Positions 11,171-22,515 of a stretch of 64,000 nucleotides of DNA are shown here, piece by piece. The notes beneath the pieces were generated by a model. It worked only from the letters and a program-made list of their open reading frames with translations, was not told the DNA's origin and ran no database searches. Positions within the stretch are counted from its first letter, which is position 1, and every line of letters begins with the position of its first letter. Both the position numbers and the translations under genes were made by a program. The DNA lies in contig JADANN010000467.1 in assembly GCA_018806985.1 (NCBI GenBank), forward strand, positions 434,001-498,000, read 5' to 3'. This DNA is from Angiostrongylus vasorum. Lineage: Eukaryota > Nematoda > Chromadorea > Rhabditida > Metastrongylidae.

Positions 11171-11949
11171 TTGAATACCTATTTTATTTACATAATAATT
11201 TACAAAGAACTGTCCTATGATCGAGTATATTTCATGGGGGAGAGATTGTTGCTAATGAAGACATCACTCGCTATGGAGATTGTCGACATTGTGCAGGGAG
11301 CAAACCCGTCTCTTTCGCACTTGAATACTGAACCGCTATCAGAATTATTTCAAATTATTTTATCGACTGAATGCAAGAAACACAGCAAATAAGGGCTCCA
11401 GGCGGATATCACCGCAAAAAGTCGAGATTGATGCACAATGAATACTGTGCACCACTCATAAACTGGAACCAATGTATCATGTGTCTTATACGGTCACCTT
11501 CTTGTAAGGAAGAATATCAAATTTCTATTCCAAGCTTTCTACTTAGACATGCATTAGGTCGAAAGAATGAACTGAAATAAGCATAACAATGCAATGACCT
11601 GACAGGAGCACAGGAAGGGTGCAGATATGCGACCAACCGAATGATCCTTACCTCCATCACTATTTCCTCAACGTTCTTGTGACCGATCTCCTTAAATGTT
11701 GGCTAGTTCCTGCTCAGTTCTACAATTAGATGAGACAGTCGTCCCCAGTTAAGTGTGGATTCTACATAAAGAATAACAACGTTCTTCATGAAAACCATCT
11801 TATCTAGTTTTACCCGCACACCCAAATTTCCAAATATACCATCGAAATTTTACAACTATAATAGGAAAACTTCTGTGGTGTCTTATTTCATTTCTCGCAT
11901 GACGTTCGTCCTGATGACTGGGTAGCTTCAGCGAATTCGATAGAATTAC
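11171..11949. other. No recognisable gene
   Basis: Open frames up to 80 codons occur (11150-11392, 11371-11580) but show no motif, splice logic or conservation that I can recognise. Confidence 0.5.
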
Positions 11950-12150
11950 TGGGTGGGCGCCAAATTGGTACCAGACTTGTCTGGGAGGATTGCAGCATTG
12001 GCTCGATACATCGCTAGGCCACCGCGAGTCATTGTAGAGGCCAGATATGCATTCAGTCACCTCCAAACGATGCTTAATGAAGTCGAATGCATGGCGCATA
12101 CCTCAGAGATTGATCAACGCCGAGAGCTTTATCCTTTTATCCTTTATAAT
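11950..12150 (+). mobile_element. SINE-A copy lacking its tRNA-like head
   Basis: It begins at GGGCGCCAAATTGGTACCAG, inside the family body, and runs to the normal end (GAGAGCTTTATCCTTTTATCC). Loss of the 5' part fits 5' truncation during retroposition. No clear target duplication is seen. Confidence 0.8.
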
Positions 12151-12510
12151 CCATCGTCCCTACCTAAAATAGTTTACATTGTTGGCAACAAACGTCAAGC
12201 AGATTTGGCGTTAGTTCCCGATACTGCGTCGGTTTCCTTCTTGAACAACAATAACATGATCGTGCTGGTTATCAACTGTTTGTGTATCCCGTGTTAAGCG
12301 CTCAGCCAATAGGCCTACGAGGACCGGTGAAGCTCTATTAATAATGGACATCGGCGTCTCGTACATTGGCAGTGGTGTCTACGGCGAAATGCCATGAAAC
12401 TGCGGGAACCACTCCGTACTGCGTAGCATGATTGAATCAAAGTAACATATCTACAAGACTTCGTAGAGATTGCAGCGTTCAACGTCCTCGTTAGATAAGA
12501 GCAGGGCTAA
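12151..12510. other. No recognisable gene
   Basis: No ORF, splice pattern or repeat match was found in this spacer. Confidence 0.5.
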
Positions 12511-12722
12511 GGACCGACAGGCGTCAAATTAACGATGAACTCCCTTATTATCCACGAGCAGCCCGTGAAAACAAAAATAATAGGACCGACAGGGCGTCAA
12601 ATTAACGATGAACTCCTTATTATCCACGAGCAGCCCGTGAAAACAAAATAATAGGACCGACAGGCGTCAAATTAACGATGAACTCCTTATTATCCACGAG
12701 CAGCCCGTGAAAACAAAATAAT
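12511..12722. repeat. Three-copy tandem repeat, unit about 71 bp
   Basis: Units start at 12511, 12583 and 12654 with GGACCGACAGGCGTCAAATT and end with GTGAAAACAAAATAATA. They differ only by one-base length changes in homopolymers, so the array is recent. There are no spacers of different sequence, so it is a minisatellite and not a CRISPR array. Confidence 0.95.
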
Positions 12723-13237
12723 CCATTCGCCGAAATGTAGAATTGATTAAGCACAACTAGATGAGTTCTATGACCCACCAAAGGTGGCCGTCCGTTGTTG
12801 TCAAAAACGTGAACATCTCGCTAGCAAAATAATTATTACAACAATGTCACAGAAAGGTCTAACTGACAGCGCGATAAAGAAGTGTTGGAATCGACCTAAA
12901 AAAATTCATCCAACGTTTCCCTTATCAAGGCCGCGAGAAAGAAATTCTATGATGGAAACACGACATGATCGTGCTTTTGTGATAATATTTAATGAAGCGT
13001 TGAAGCCAGTAAGACCACACAACGGACACAGATCTTATCAGTTATCAAGTGATCAGTGCTTCACCATGCGAACGAGATGTAAGTAAATAGACGCTCCATA
13101 ATTGTCATTTGACGCATGAGATGTGGAAATGATAGTTCCATATGTTCTGAAATGCGATCAATTCCTCCTCACATAGGGTTAAGCCTTGAAATTGAAGCCT
13201 TGTTAGACTGTTAAAAAACTTAAATACGTGCGTCTAG
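12723..13237. other. No recognisable gene
   Basis: A 100-codon frame (12784-13086) has no recognisable motif and no supporting splice sites. Confidence 0.45.
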
Positions 13238-13475
13238 GAGTACGGCCAGAGGGGTAAACTCTAAGACACCCGAGGTTACTTGCTCGATCCTGCCCCCGTC
13301 CGGTAAGGCTAAAAAAACTAATCACCATTTTGTTTTTGGAATACAGCTACCAGGTATACATTGGTGTACCACCGTAATTCGTTTTACAGGCCAGATATGC
13401 ATTCAATCATCTCTGCGAATACTTGATGAAGACGAATGCACGGCGCATTCCTTAGGTGTTAATCAATGCCAAACG
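13238..13475 (+). mobile_element. Very diverged SINE-A copy
   Basis: The 3' half (GGCCAGATATGCATTCAATC, then GACGAATGCACGGCGCATTC) is clearly SINE-A. The upstream 140 bases are a decayed head. A further scrap with AAGTCATTGTATAAGC and GTCGAATGTATAGCGCATTC follows at 13650-13745. Confidence 0.6.
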
Positions 13476-13793
13476 TTATTGTCCTTGTCTTTATAACCAA
13501 CTTCTTAAGAATGAAAATCCTATACGTGGCATCGTCGTTTCTCTTCAGTACACAATGGTTAGATAAGTCATTTGTTCGATCTCCAATTCTGCGCTTTCCT
13601 TCCCCGCTAGTCAGAAAATTGATAACATACTTCTCTGAATGGATAAAAACACTGGTACAGCGGTAGTCCTCTGCAAGTCATTGTATAAGCAACATACACA
13701 CCTCTACGTTTTATCAAGTCGAATGTATAGCGCATTCATAAAAAAATTAGTCAACCTCGAATTATTTTTCTAGGGTTTCGTCTTTTAGGTCGT

Positions 13794-14339
13794 TCAACTG
13801 AATATGATTTTAAAAGAACATTTTAGTTCCGATGTTGCGTAACAATTGTAGCAAGTTCCAGCCAGTTCTCCTACGTTTTTCGTTGGAATTGTTCGAAATC
13901 GTCCTCTAGACAATCCGAGTTCCAGCGCCGCGTTTATTCCAACACAACAACGTCGATCGATGGTCAAGCAATGATGGTTCCCGCACGGATCAATCAGGGC
14001 TCTCTCGCATCGGTAGTGAGTGTAGTGAGTGAGTGGGTAGAACGGGCTACACAGCGCACGACGACTGACTTTCTTTTCACGCAAAGGGCAACATTGCGGA
14101 TACCTAACCGGATCATATCGTCTTGCAGGAGTCTCGATCACTTGTTGTCGCCAACCTCGCTTTCTGAGTTCCAACTGCAAGCACTCAGCCGTTGTCACAT
14201 AATCAAGCCGAAGGCCACCGTTACCAACATGTATCAGATCAATATGGATTGTCGTTCGCTTATTGGTGAAAAAAGCCAAGCAAGACTGCGAATTGTAGCC
14301 TTGAACAGCGAACTGGTGTTTACTAGTTAGTTGGGGCAT
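13794..14339 (-). other. 181-codon open frame, unrecognised
   Basis: This is one of the longest uninterrupted frames in the window outside known genes. It contains several Cys (for example CYNCYATSELKC near its C-terminus) but no family signature I can name. The opposite strand is also open for 119 codons, which weakens the case for coding. Its upstream side (14336-14362) has TTTCTTCAGAGCCGG, like the PLE terminal repeats, so it may be repeat-derived. No gene is claimed. Confidence 0.25.
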
Positions 14340-14490
14340 TTCGCTTTCTTCAGAGCCGGGAAAAAATCATTGCGTTGTTTGAAATAGGATCTCCTCGTAC
14401 TTCTCACTCACACATAATCGTGTCCCGTCCTTTAGAATCTCTTTGTAGACTCATTACGTATCCCTACCAGTTGTACGTTCCCTCATTGAT

Positions 14491-14550
14491 AAGCTAACAC
14501 GAGGTTATCAACAAACAGCTGAATGTTGGGGGGATAACCTCGTGTTGGCT
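14491..14550. repeat. Short hairpin, 18-bp arms
   Basis: AGCTAACACGAGGTTATC and GATAACCTCGTGTTGGCT face each other across 24 bases. The word ACACGAGGTT recurs near 9112 and 57667 and in mutated form at the ends of the fold-back elements, so it looks like a terminal motif of that family. Confidence 0.6.
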
Positions 14551-15914
14551 CATAATTAGAAGAAAGTACAGATCATCCATCCCGAGGTTAAATGAAAGTC
14601 GGTTTACTATCCATATATCTTCTGTCTATCTATAATACTATCACTACCAGTTGTTTTTTATACTTTTCCTTGTTCCCTTGTAAAATTTCATATTCCTTTG
14701 CTTCTCCATAGGTATTTCTTCCAATCATCAGCGCGAATTTTGAACTGAATAGATGCCATGAATGATTTGAATTATTCGAAAAAGAATACTGCAGTGTTTT
14801 TTAAGTTGCCCTGTCTTTTTATCCCTGTGAACCTCATTTCTCTCGTTCTACGCACAAGTGGGAATTCCCCATACAGACGTCCCTTCAGCATTTGACCGTG
14901 GCTCGCATATACAGTTCTGTTATTCTATGCCATTATTTACATCCAGCCAGCATTTATTTGCATTTACCTTCCTACTTTTCTTCATATTTGTTTTCTTCTT
15001 TTTTTACTCACTTATTTTCTCTGCTTTGAATGTGTCACTACTTCCCACATAGGGACAGAAACTACATTTCCTCAGTCCTCAGAACATCTAAACTTCTCTA
15101 ATAGTGTTCAACAGAAAAAAAATAAAGAAAAAACGAAAGTGTATGCATTCAGTATCCTATACAATGCTTAAATGCAGTCGAATTCATGACCCACGGTCTT
15201 CGCTCAGGGTGGTCCACGGCGAGCGGTGTAACATTTGCCTTTTTATGAATAATACCTTTGTCTTAGAACATAAACATAGTAAATGCTTTCTCCACAGACT
15301 CCTATTCACAAGTGAGGGCCATGATTCCAACCGTTCCGTTCCCTTTGCACTGCCCCTGTACTGTTCAGCGTTGTCGCTCCCCTAACTCGATCACTTTCAT
15401 TTGCAGTTGCACCCAGCGGTCCATTTGAAATGGCCGTCAGTTTTGTGCACTATTTACTAATGGGAAATGATAGTTTCTCTCTTTTCTTCCCAAAAAATAA
15501 AAAAGCCAAATGCATTGAGAACGTGGAACAACGAGAGGCGCGGTAGAAATATCTCAGGTGCGATTCTCCTAGTGATAAATTTCCTTTTCGTATACGAAAA
15601 GTTGTGAAGAGCAAACTTAAGCAATCGCTCAAAACTAGATCTAGCGATCAGGATAGAGTTCAGCTATCGGTAGAGATAGATTTCATCGGAATAAACCTAT
15701 AATAAACCTATAATAAGAGAAGAATTGAATGAATTAAATAGTAAAAAAAGAACGAAAAAGTAAATCTAGAAAACGTTAGTTTCCTATAACAAATGATCTT
15801 ATCACACTGAATTATCGACTACCACGAATGGAGAAGCTTTTTCGCATCTCAATTTTCGAGTTTCTTCTCGACCACTGAATCGCTTTCGTTTCATCACAGA
15901 CTAGAAACAAAAAG
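14551..15914. other. No recognisable gene
   Basis: Low-complexity T-rich tracts (14950-15050) and A-rich tracts (15110-15140). No exon is supported. Confidence 0.5.
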
Positions 15915-16562
15915 TTCAATGATGCTGAGATATTTGCAAAACTCCGGACCGCAGGTGCCTGCGGTGGGGAACGAACGCGCTATTGTCCTTTCCGGGGAGT
16001 AACGCGTTCACCACCACACCATGAGGCTCCTTCGTTTCGCCTGTCTCTCAGCTAGTTCTATTGATCTTCTGCGTTCCCCACGAAGGACCTTCATGATGTG
16101 GTGGTGAACGCGTTAGCCTCTGGAAAGCGCGTTCTTTCCCCACCGCAGACACCTGCAGTCCGGAGTTTTGCAAATATCTCAGCATCATTGAAGTTATATT
16201 TCGCAATATATCCTGCCATTAAAAAGAGTAGGCATTAAAATAAAAACGGTTACGATTGTGATTATATCTGAAGCCTCAGCTTAACTGGGTTCATTGCCGA
16301 TTTGGGCTCCCTAGATCAATCCCGCTGACGGGTGATTGCTGATAGCAGAGATCGATAGAAATAGCTAAAAGACAGGCGAGACGAAGGACCCGCATGGTGT
16401 GGTGGTGAACGCTTTACTCCCCGGAAAGGACAATAGCGCGTTCATTCCTCACCGCAGACAGCTGCGGTCCGCAGTTTTGCAAATATCTCAGCATCGTTGA
16501 AGTTATACTTCGCAATACACCCTGCCATTCAAAAGAGTAGGCAGTAAAATAAAAACGGTTAA
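15915..16562. mobile_element. SINE-C inverted dimer followed by a full SINE-C copy
   Basis: At 15915-16070 a SINE-C runs on the minus strand. From 16075 another runs on the plus strand to AAAATAAAAACGGTTA near 16250. A third, apparently full-length unit begins at 16252 (GATTGTGATTATATCTGAAG) and ends with the same terminal sequence near 16560. The units share tRNA-like boxes (TGGTGTGGTGGTGAACGCG as A-box-like, GCGTTCGTTCCCCACC as B-box-like) and the 3' stretch TTTTGCAAATATCTCAGCAT. Confidence 0.8.
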
Positions 16563-16873
16563 GAGACCAGAAATAGTTTTCTGGATCTCGTTAATCGGCC
16601 ATTAGGTCGTTTTGTTACACATTGTCAGGAACAAAAAGAAAAACTTTCATACTTGCTGCTAATTTTTTCCGGCAATTCGTGACCATATGATATCCTTAAT
16701 AGTTGGACTATCTATGTTATAGTGTTTCATGGAACTGCATGACACTGCACATCTTCCATTAAATTACTTTCTACGCAAGAGTAACTCATTCATAGAAATG
16801 GTTGCGTTCACTCATTAGCACGGTGGTTCCTAAGTAGATCAGGAAGACGACACTAAGTATGGATAGAATGAAC
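16563..16873. other. No recognisable gene
   Basis: Nothing supported in this spacer. Confidence 0.5.
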
Positions 16874-16894
16874 ACATATATACATATATACAAG

Positions 16895-16933
<39 letters not shown>
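16874..16933. repeat. TA/CATA microsatellite
   Basis: Imperfect TACATA units pass into a TA run of about 30 bases. Confidence 0.95.
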
Positions 16934-16935
<2 letters not shown>

Positions 16936-17554
16936 TGCAAAGAACAAGCACTTCTACTACTTCCACGAAACTCCCGAGAAGTCGTTCCGTCCATCTATCG
17001 TATTCTGCTCTCATCATACAACCTTACCGGTGATACTAGTGCAAATTGGGTCGTCTATCGCTATATTAATATCTGTTCTCTTTCACATATAGCGTCCCAC
17101 TACTTGGTCCAGTTGAGTCAAGCCGCAGTCGCAGCACCATCGTTTCTTCGTTTTATTAGCATATTAGAAAATCCTCACATTTCCAGTAGTACTCTGATAA
17201 GCACTACGGTGTTCTTAACAAATCCCGTTGTCATTCTAAGCGAAGTAATAAATTTCCGTCTATAATTTGTAATCAAATAGTTTAGTAACTTTGACTCTAA
17301 GAACTATGAACCCTTGGGTTGCTAACTTAGAATCTACAACAAAACATGGTTTTAACTCTGTGGCCTTCTTTCCACATTAAAAAAGGTGAATGGAGACAGT
17401 GAAACCTGTTCGTGTTCAAGTAATGCAGTACGGGTGCCTTCATTCATTAATGATTAGTACCTAACTCAAGCATGACATGAGGTAACGTCCTTATAGAGTA
17501 CTCTCTCGGCGATCATCGGAAGGACGAGCAATGAAGGTGACGGTTTTCAAGTGA
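16934..17554. other. No recognisable gene
   Basis: No exon or repeat identified. Confidence 0.5.
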
Positions 17555-17890
17555 AAACGTGGTTATTTGCGGTGGGGAACGAACGCCTTATTGTCCTTCC
17601 GGGGAGTAACGCGTTCACCACCACACCACGCGGGTCCTTCGTTTCGCCTGTCTCTCAACTAGTTCTATCGATCTCTGCCATCAGCAATCACCCGTTCACG
17701 GGTCTGATCTCGGAACTAGCTGAGAGACAGGCGAAACGAAGTACCCCACATGGTGTGGTGGTGACCGCGTTTACTCCCCGGAAAGGACAATAGTGCGTTC
17801 GTTCCCCACCGCAGACACCTGCGGTCCGGAATTTTGCAAATATCTCAGCAATATTGTGGTTGTATTTCACTTAATACCCTGCCATAAAAA
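17555..17890. mobile_element. SINE-C inverted dimer
   Basis: The left unit is on the minus strand (GGTGGGGAACGAACGCCTTA to GATCTCTGCCATCAGCAATC). The right unit is on the plus strand (GCGAAACGAAGTACCCCACA to TTTTGCAAATATCTCAGCAA and ATACCCTGCCATAAAAATTA). The two halves can fold on each other. The same head-to-head arrangement occurs at 15915-16250 and 37105-37455. Confidence 0.78.
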
Positions 17891-18027
17891 TTATGAAAGG
17901 TAGAAAATGAAAAGTAAACATTGAAAAGGTGGTGTCAAAAGTGAGCCTTCTAAACTAGTTGTCTTGATGAATTCGCTTATATAGAAGCTCGTCTTCACTC
18001 CTTAGCTCTTTATACCAACCAATCATA

Positions 18028-18160
18028 AAATGGGGTGCAGCGCAGCGGTTAGAGATGCCCTACGATAGGCAAACAGTACTTATCCGCTAAATGGGCTAAC
18101 CAATGTTCCCATCATTCCGCAGTCGACAAATTTGTAGCAGATTTGTCCTGGAACGTAAAA
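18028..18160 (+). mobile_element. SINE-B copy
   Basis: The head GGGGTGCAGCGCAGCGGTTA is an A-box-like tRNA motif. The later part (CGACAAATTTGTAGCAGATT, then TTGTCCTGG) matches the minus-strand copies at 25390-25512 and 31535-31660. Confidence 0.55.
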
Positions 18161-18649
18161 AACACTTAATTATTAACAGTGGTGTTACGGACAAATAAAA
18201 CATGGTGATAAGTGCTCACGAATAAGACCTAAGGAAAACTTAGAGTTTCATAACCGTGTGCTATGGTATTAATTCGGCATTACAGCGTTGTTGTTTTCTC
18301 AGTACTCGTTTCAGTATGCACACTATTAATTCCAATTACTTGAAATAACCATGTATATCGCAATATCAGCAAGTAACTCACCTACTCAGTGAACATCGGG
18401 AACAAAAAGAAGCACGGTTTTGTACAAGCCGTCTATTAGTCTATGTATTATTTTATACTGCCTATACGCCTATACTATTTTTTCTGTTATTAGCATCGCT
18501 ACTACATGAGCTTATTGATAAGTGGACCTCAAGATTGGAAATATCAAAATGCTTAAATGGAATAACCGTGCTAAGGATGAACACATCGCTCCAGACTTCG
18601 ATTCCATATCCAGGAATCAATTGTAAGTAAGGTGGTAAACAATTTCAGG
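18161..18649. other. No recognisable gene
   Basis: AT-rich; nothing supported. Confidence 0.5.
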
Positions 18650-19055
18650 GAAATGACAATCATCTGTATCATCCATCAACCCGTTGATCGTCGAATGACT
18701 CAAGGTTACGCCAGGTGCCAGAATAGCCCAGTAGGTTCTGCTCGATCTAAGGAGTCGTTGCGCATCAAATCTTTGTTCAAAGGTCTTCGTAAAAAAAATT
18801 TTGACGATTTTGCTGCTGGGCGCTTCATATCCCGAATAATCGAGCTGCTAACGGTTCTTGTCCATTGGTTGTTCAAACGGTTCACGTGTCCGGGCCACTT
18901 GATCTTCGAAATTCTGTCTGCACAATATTCTCCCCGATCTTTGATCCTGGACGCGGCTCGGCACTTCGGATTCTCTCACACACTTGAGTGATGCGGAATG
19001 CTCTCAGCATCGCCCTCTCGACTGCGCGTTCCACAGGGCTTATTTTAGGCGAAAT
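18650..19055 (-). mobile_element. RTE 3'-end fragment, older subfamily
   Basis: On the minus strand this reads through the RTE C-terminal domain toward the tail. It matches 44880-45260 in layout (a WAGHVMR-like region near 18890, WATLARD-like near 18730, tail near 18660) but at clearly lower identity. It is 5'-truncated and out of frame. Confidence 0.75.
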
Positions 19056-19713
19056 AACTGCAAAAATGATAATTACACGTAATATGATTAGTAACTACAG
19101 TAAAAGTAACTGCATGCAACAGGATACCAGGGTTCACAATTATATCCCGATTTTTCATTTGTGGTAGAGAAAAGTGCGTATAATGAAGCGAGTACTCAAG
19201 CTAAGTTGGTAACTTCAAGCCGAAGAGCCACCTACAACAATAATTGCGGTGATAACTACAATCTGACAGTCAAGGAAAAGAAAATAAGACGAGAAGAACC
19301 ATACATCGACACCACAGAACAGCGGCAAGACAAAAAGAAAACATTTGTTTTCTTAATCATCAAATTAACAGTGAAACAGCAGACAATGTAAGGATTCCGC
19401 TACTACTAAGGTCTTATTTTAACCTGCTCCTCAGGATTGAAAAACTGCTCAAAATTCGAGGCCATAGAGGGTGGCGTTGTGTATTCCGTACTCGGTTAGT
19501 GAAAGACTAAGAAGTTGGTAAGGACACGTGACAACCTTTTCCATCTACGAGAGGACGATCATTGTTTGCGAATATAAAGAACGAAGATTACCCGAATTTC
19601 GCATCCGAAGATACTAAAACGCATCATTCTGGAGTAGGACGTAAACTGTAATAAACAGCGAAGAGAGTACACATAATTAACGTACCGAATACCGTTTTAG
19701 AATACAATGTGTT
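19056..19713. other. No recognisable gene
   Basis: Nothing supported; a basic 76-codon frame (19161-19391) has no recognisable features. Confidence 0.5.
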
Positions 19714-20072
19714 CTTTCTTTGATGAGCTTGCACGAGGTTGATAAACAGTTTTATTCGGCTAACGCCTCGACATCTTCGTCTTCATCAGAGCCGACGATC
19801 CGAGTCGACAGTCCACCGTTCTTCTTCGTCTTGATGTGGCGTCTTCACCTTTGCATCGAGTTGTGTCTTCCTCAGCGGACCATCTCTCAAATGGGGCACA
19901 GTCACTCGGCGATGCCCTTTCATGTAGGATGCTGATGCCAAAGGCGCTACATTGAGACGAAGAACAACGGTGGACTATCGGCTCGGATTGTCGCCTCTGA
20001 TGAAGACGAAGACGTCGAAACGTTAGCCAAATAAAACTGTTTATCAACCTTACGTAAACTCATCAAAGAAAG
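19714..20072. mobile_element. Fold-back (MITE-like) element with hammerhead-like arms
   Basis: The ends CTTTCTTTGATGAG and CTCATCAAAGAAAG are inverted. The homology continues inward for about 105 bases per arm (TAAACAGTTTTATTCGGCTA in the left arm, its complement in the right). The centre differs and includes TTGATGTGGCGTCTTCACC. No ORF is present. The right arm at 19991-20028 and, on the minus strand, the left arm at 19755-19796 carry a CTGATGA ... GTCGAAACGTTAGCC motif. A partial copy is at 10959-11170. Confidence 0.82.
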
Positions 20073-20081
20073 AATACATGT

Positions 20082-21186
20082 TGATTATTTGAAATATTAA
20101 AATACAATGATGTCCAAATTTCCGTTGTGGAAAGTAACCGAAGTACGGAGGTAGTACCAAGAGGTGCTGCAGTTGGCGTATTTGGAATCTGAAGCGAGCT
20201 TCTATTCTCGCTACTCCACTGATCTTATCATTTGCGTGTCAGTGACGTGGTAGAGCATAGTTAATTATTTAACATCATGAAAAGGACTTCTATTTCAATA
20301 AGGCGCATAGCTAACACGTGCAAATCAATTGCTAAAATGAAGGAAGGAAGCAACAGGTCCATTGCTAATTGTCGACGATTCTGTGTTAAACATCGTGTAG
20401 CGTTTTTCCGAATGACTTCATCGTTACAATCACCCTGACATCAGTGTGCTTAGTACTGCATTAAGAACACATTAACTTTCTTACAGTTCACTGGTATAAG
20501 GAAGGAATTAAAGACAATCCGTAAAACTGTCAACTTGAGCTGTTGCTGAGACCTTCTCGCTAATGTTTTCTCATGCCTCTGACAAAGTGGAATCAAGTAG
20601 TGGAATTCTTTCCCTTTACATCTCCATGCCAGACACTGTTGTCTTCAGTGCACTAAAACCACTCATCGGCATCAAGAAAAGCAGCTCACGTTAGTACTAG
20701 GTGAATTACCAGGCGATTTTCTTGTAGATACCACTGATAGCACGTATATATTGCAATTCGATTTTTTTTCGGAAATCGTAGTGGAGCATCCTATCGACAC
20801 TTTCACAGAGATTCCACTCTTCTCAGCACGTTTGAACGTAAAGTTGTGTACTTGAGGTCTTTCGCGAGCACCACCTATACTTTATCTTGAACATCGTCGA
20901 CTACGAGACGGGGATATTACAGCGTCAAAGCAAATGCAGTTACATCGGCACTCGTCTCCCAAAAAGTGGATCCGAACGGCTGGAATCGTTGCCAGCTGCT
21001 TTCGCAACTTTACCACCATGACAGCTGTTCCACTGTCTAGTGGGGAAGTGGTCCCACATGGTAACATAATCCTGTTAATCCTGTTAACAGCGTTTTTTCA
21101 CAGCGTTATAATGGGCATCAAAGTAAGTCCTCTGGATCCAAAAAATATGAGAGAACATCCCTACCAATTCTTCATCTATGTATAAT
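20082..21186. other. No recognisable gene
   Basis: Over 1 kb with no supported exon. Overlapping frames at 20882-21185 are open on both strands but match nothing I know. Confidence 0.45.
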
Positions 21187-21197
21187 ATTCATAAATG

Positions 21198-21489
21198 TAA
21201 GGGCATATGTGGCGCAGCGGTTAGAGGTGCTGTGTAATACACATGTGGTCGATGGTTTGATCACGTGCCGTGGTCTCACTAGTCCTTCCACCTTTCCGAG
21301 GACGGCAAATTAGTACTAGACTAGTTTGGCAGGATAGCGGCACTGACTTGATTCATCGGTAGGCAATCGCAAGTCATTGCATAGGCCAGATATGCATTCA
21401 GTCACATGTAAACACCTCTAACGACGTTCAATGAAGTCGAATGCATGGCGCATCCCCCCAAGGAGATCGACACCCAAAGCTTTTTTTTA
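21198..21489 (+). mobile_element. SINE-A copy with 11-bp target duplication
   Basis: The head is GTGGCGCAGCGGTTAGAG (A box) and the B box is weak (GGTTTGATCACG). The body is complete, with a poly-T tail after CACCCAAAGC. Direct repeats ATTCATAAATG at 21187-21197 and 21490-21500 fix its limits. Confidence 0.85.
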
Positions 21490-21500
21490 ATTCATAAATG

Positions 21501-21764
21501 GGTCATAACTGAATGAACGTGGAAAATGACTTGGAAGCAAAGGTAATAAATAAGGAGAAAAAGCAGTGTTCATGAATTGATGGACCTTCATTGAGAAAAA
21601 AAAACAAACCGAATGACGGACAGAAATAACTACGCCCATCCATCTAAGCGAACACTTGCTTATACAATCTAGACGTGGGCCATCACTAATCCATCATCAA
21701 CCATGTACAAAAAAAGCACCAAGCGGCACTTCACATTCGACGTCTCTATTCTACGAGATAAACC
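21501..21764. other. No recognisable gene
   Basis: Nothing supported in this spacer. Confidence 0.5.
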
Positions 21765-21850
21765 TGTTACGAATTTGCTGACCCCAGATGAATGACGACT
21801 TGGTTGCCCGCCCAAAGGGAGGATAGAACTATTATAGGTGGAAACATATC
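21765..21850 (-). mobile_element. SINE-B fragment
   Basis: TTACGAATTTGCTGACCCCAG followed by GACTTGGTTGCCCG matches the minus-strand SINE-B at 31540-31600. It is truncated at both sides. Confidence 0.45.
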
Positions 21851-22261
21851 AGGGGATCAAAATCTTCCTCAAAGTCTTTTCTTGATGGATGACAACACTG
21901 ATGCTCCTGGTAGAACCAGCAAAATTCTGAATGCAGCTGCTTGTTCAGTCTCAAGTTAATCGATAGTTCTTTTAAAAAGTCGGTAGATAAGAAATCCTAA
22001 ACCGTTCTTCACTAAGACCGAACCGTAAAATTTTTTAGCTTGGAAGGAACTGTAGCTAGTCTGAGATCCCTAGCGATCTTCTTCAAGCTGAAGCCATCAT
22101 TTCTTCATATCCTTCCATTGGTTTCGCGAAACAGCGTTTTTTTTTCAAAACAATTCTTTTTTCCTAGATTTAACATATCCATATCTTTCTTAAAAACTAT
22201 TTCATGGCGTTCTTTAGCTTCACAAGCTAAACGAAAGAGTTTTCTAATTTCTTAGAATACT

Positions 22262-22510
22262 TAAACGGACAGGATCCACCAATACCAGGATCCACCACCG
22301 TCCTGGTATAAAACTAGTCGCCTGGTGACAACTCTCCCTGTGCTCCACAAGTGCGGCGAATGCTCGTGCTGGTGACGACCTGGGACAGAATTTGGCATGG
22401 GTGACCTCGCGGCTCCAAGGAAACACAATGCCTAAGCCAGCAAAACTCCGAAAAAAGTGGAAATTATGCTGGAGCCCACACAATAACTGAAAACATCCAA
22501 GTATCCAAAT
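22262..22510 (+). mobile_element. Repeat D copy, 5'-truncated
   Basis: The sequence runs from ACCAATACCAGGATCCACC to the family 3' end CATCCAAGTATCCAAATAAC. The first third of the element (CCCAACGGTTTACCGCC onward) is absent, as expected for incomplete reverse transcription. Identity to the other D copies is high except for short indels. Confidence 0.8.
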
Positions 22511-22515
22511 AACCA

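Noticed and set aside
12511..12722. Possible CRISPR-like array
   Set aside because: Three adjacent near-identical long units without variable spacers; eukaryotic minisatellite.
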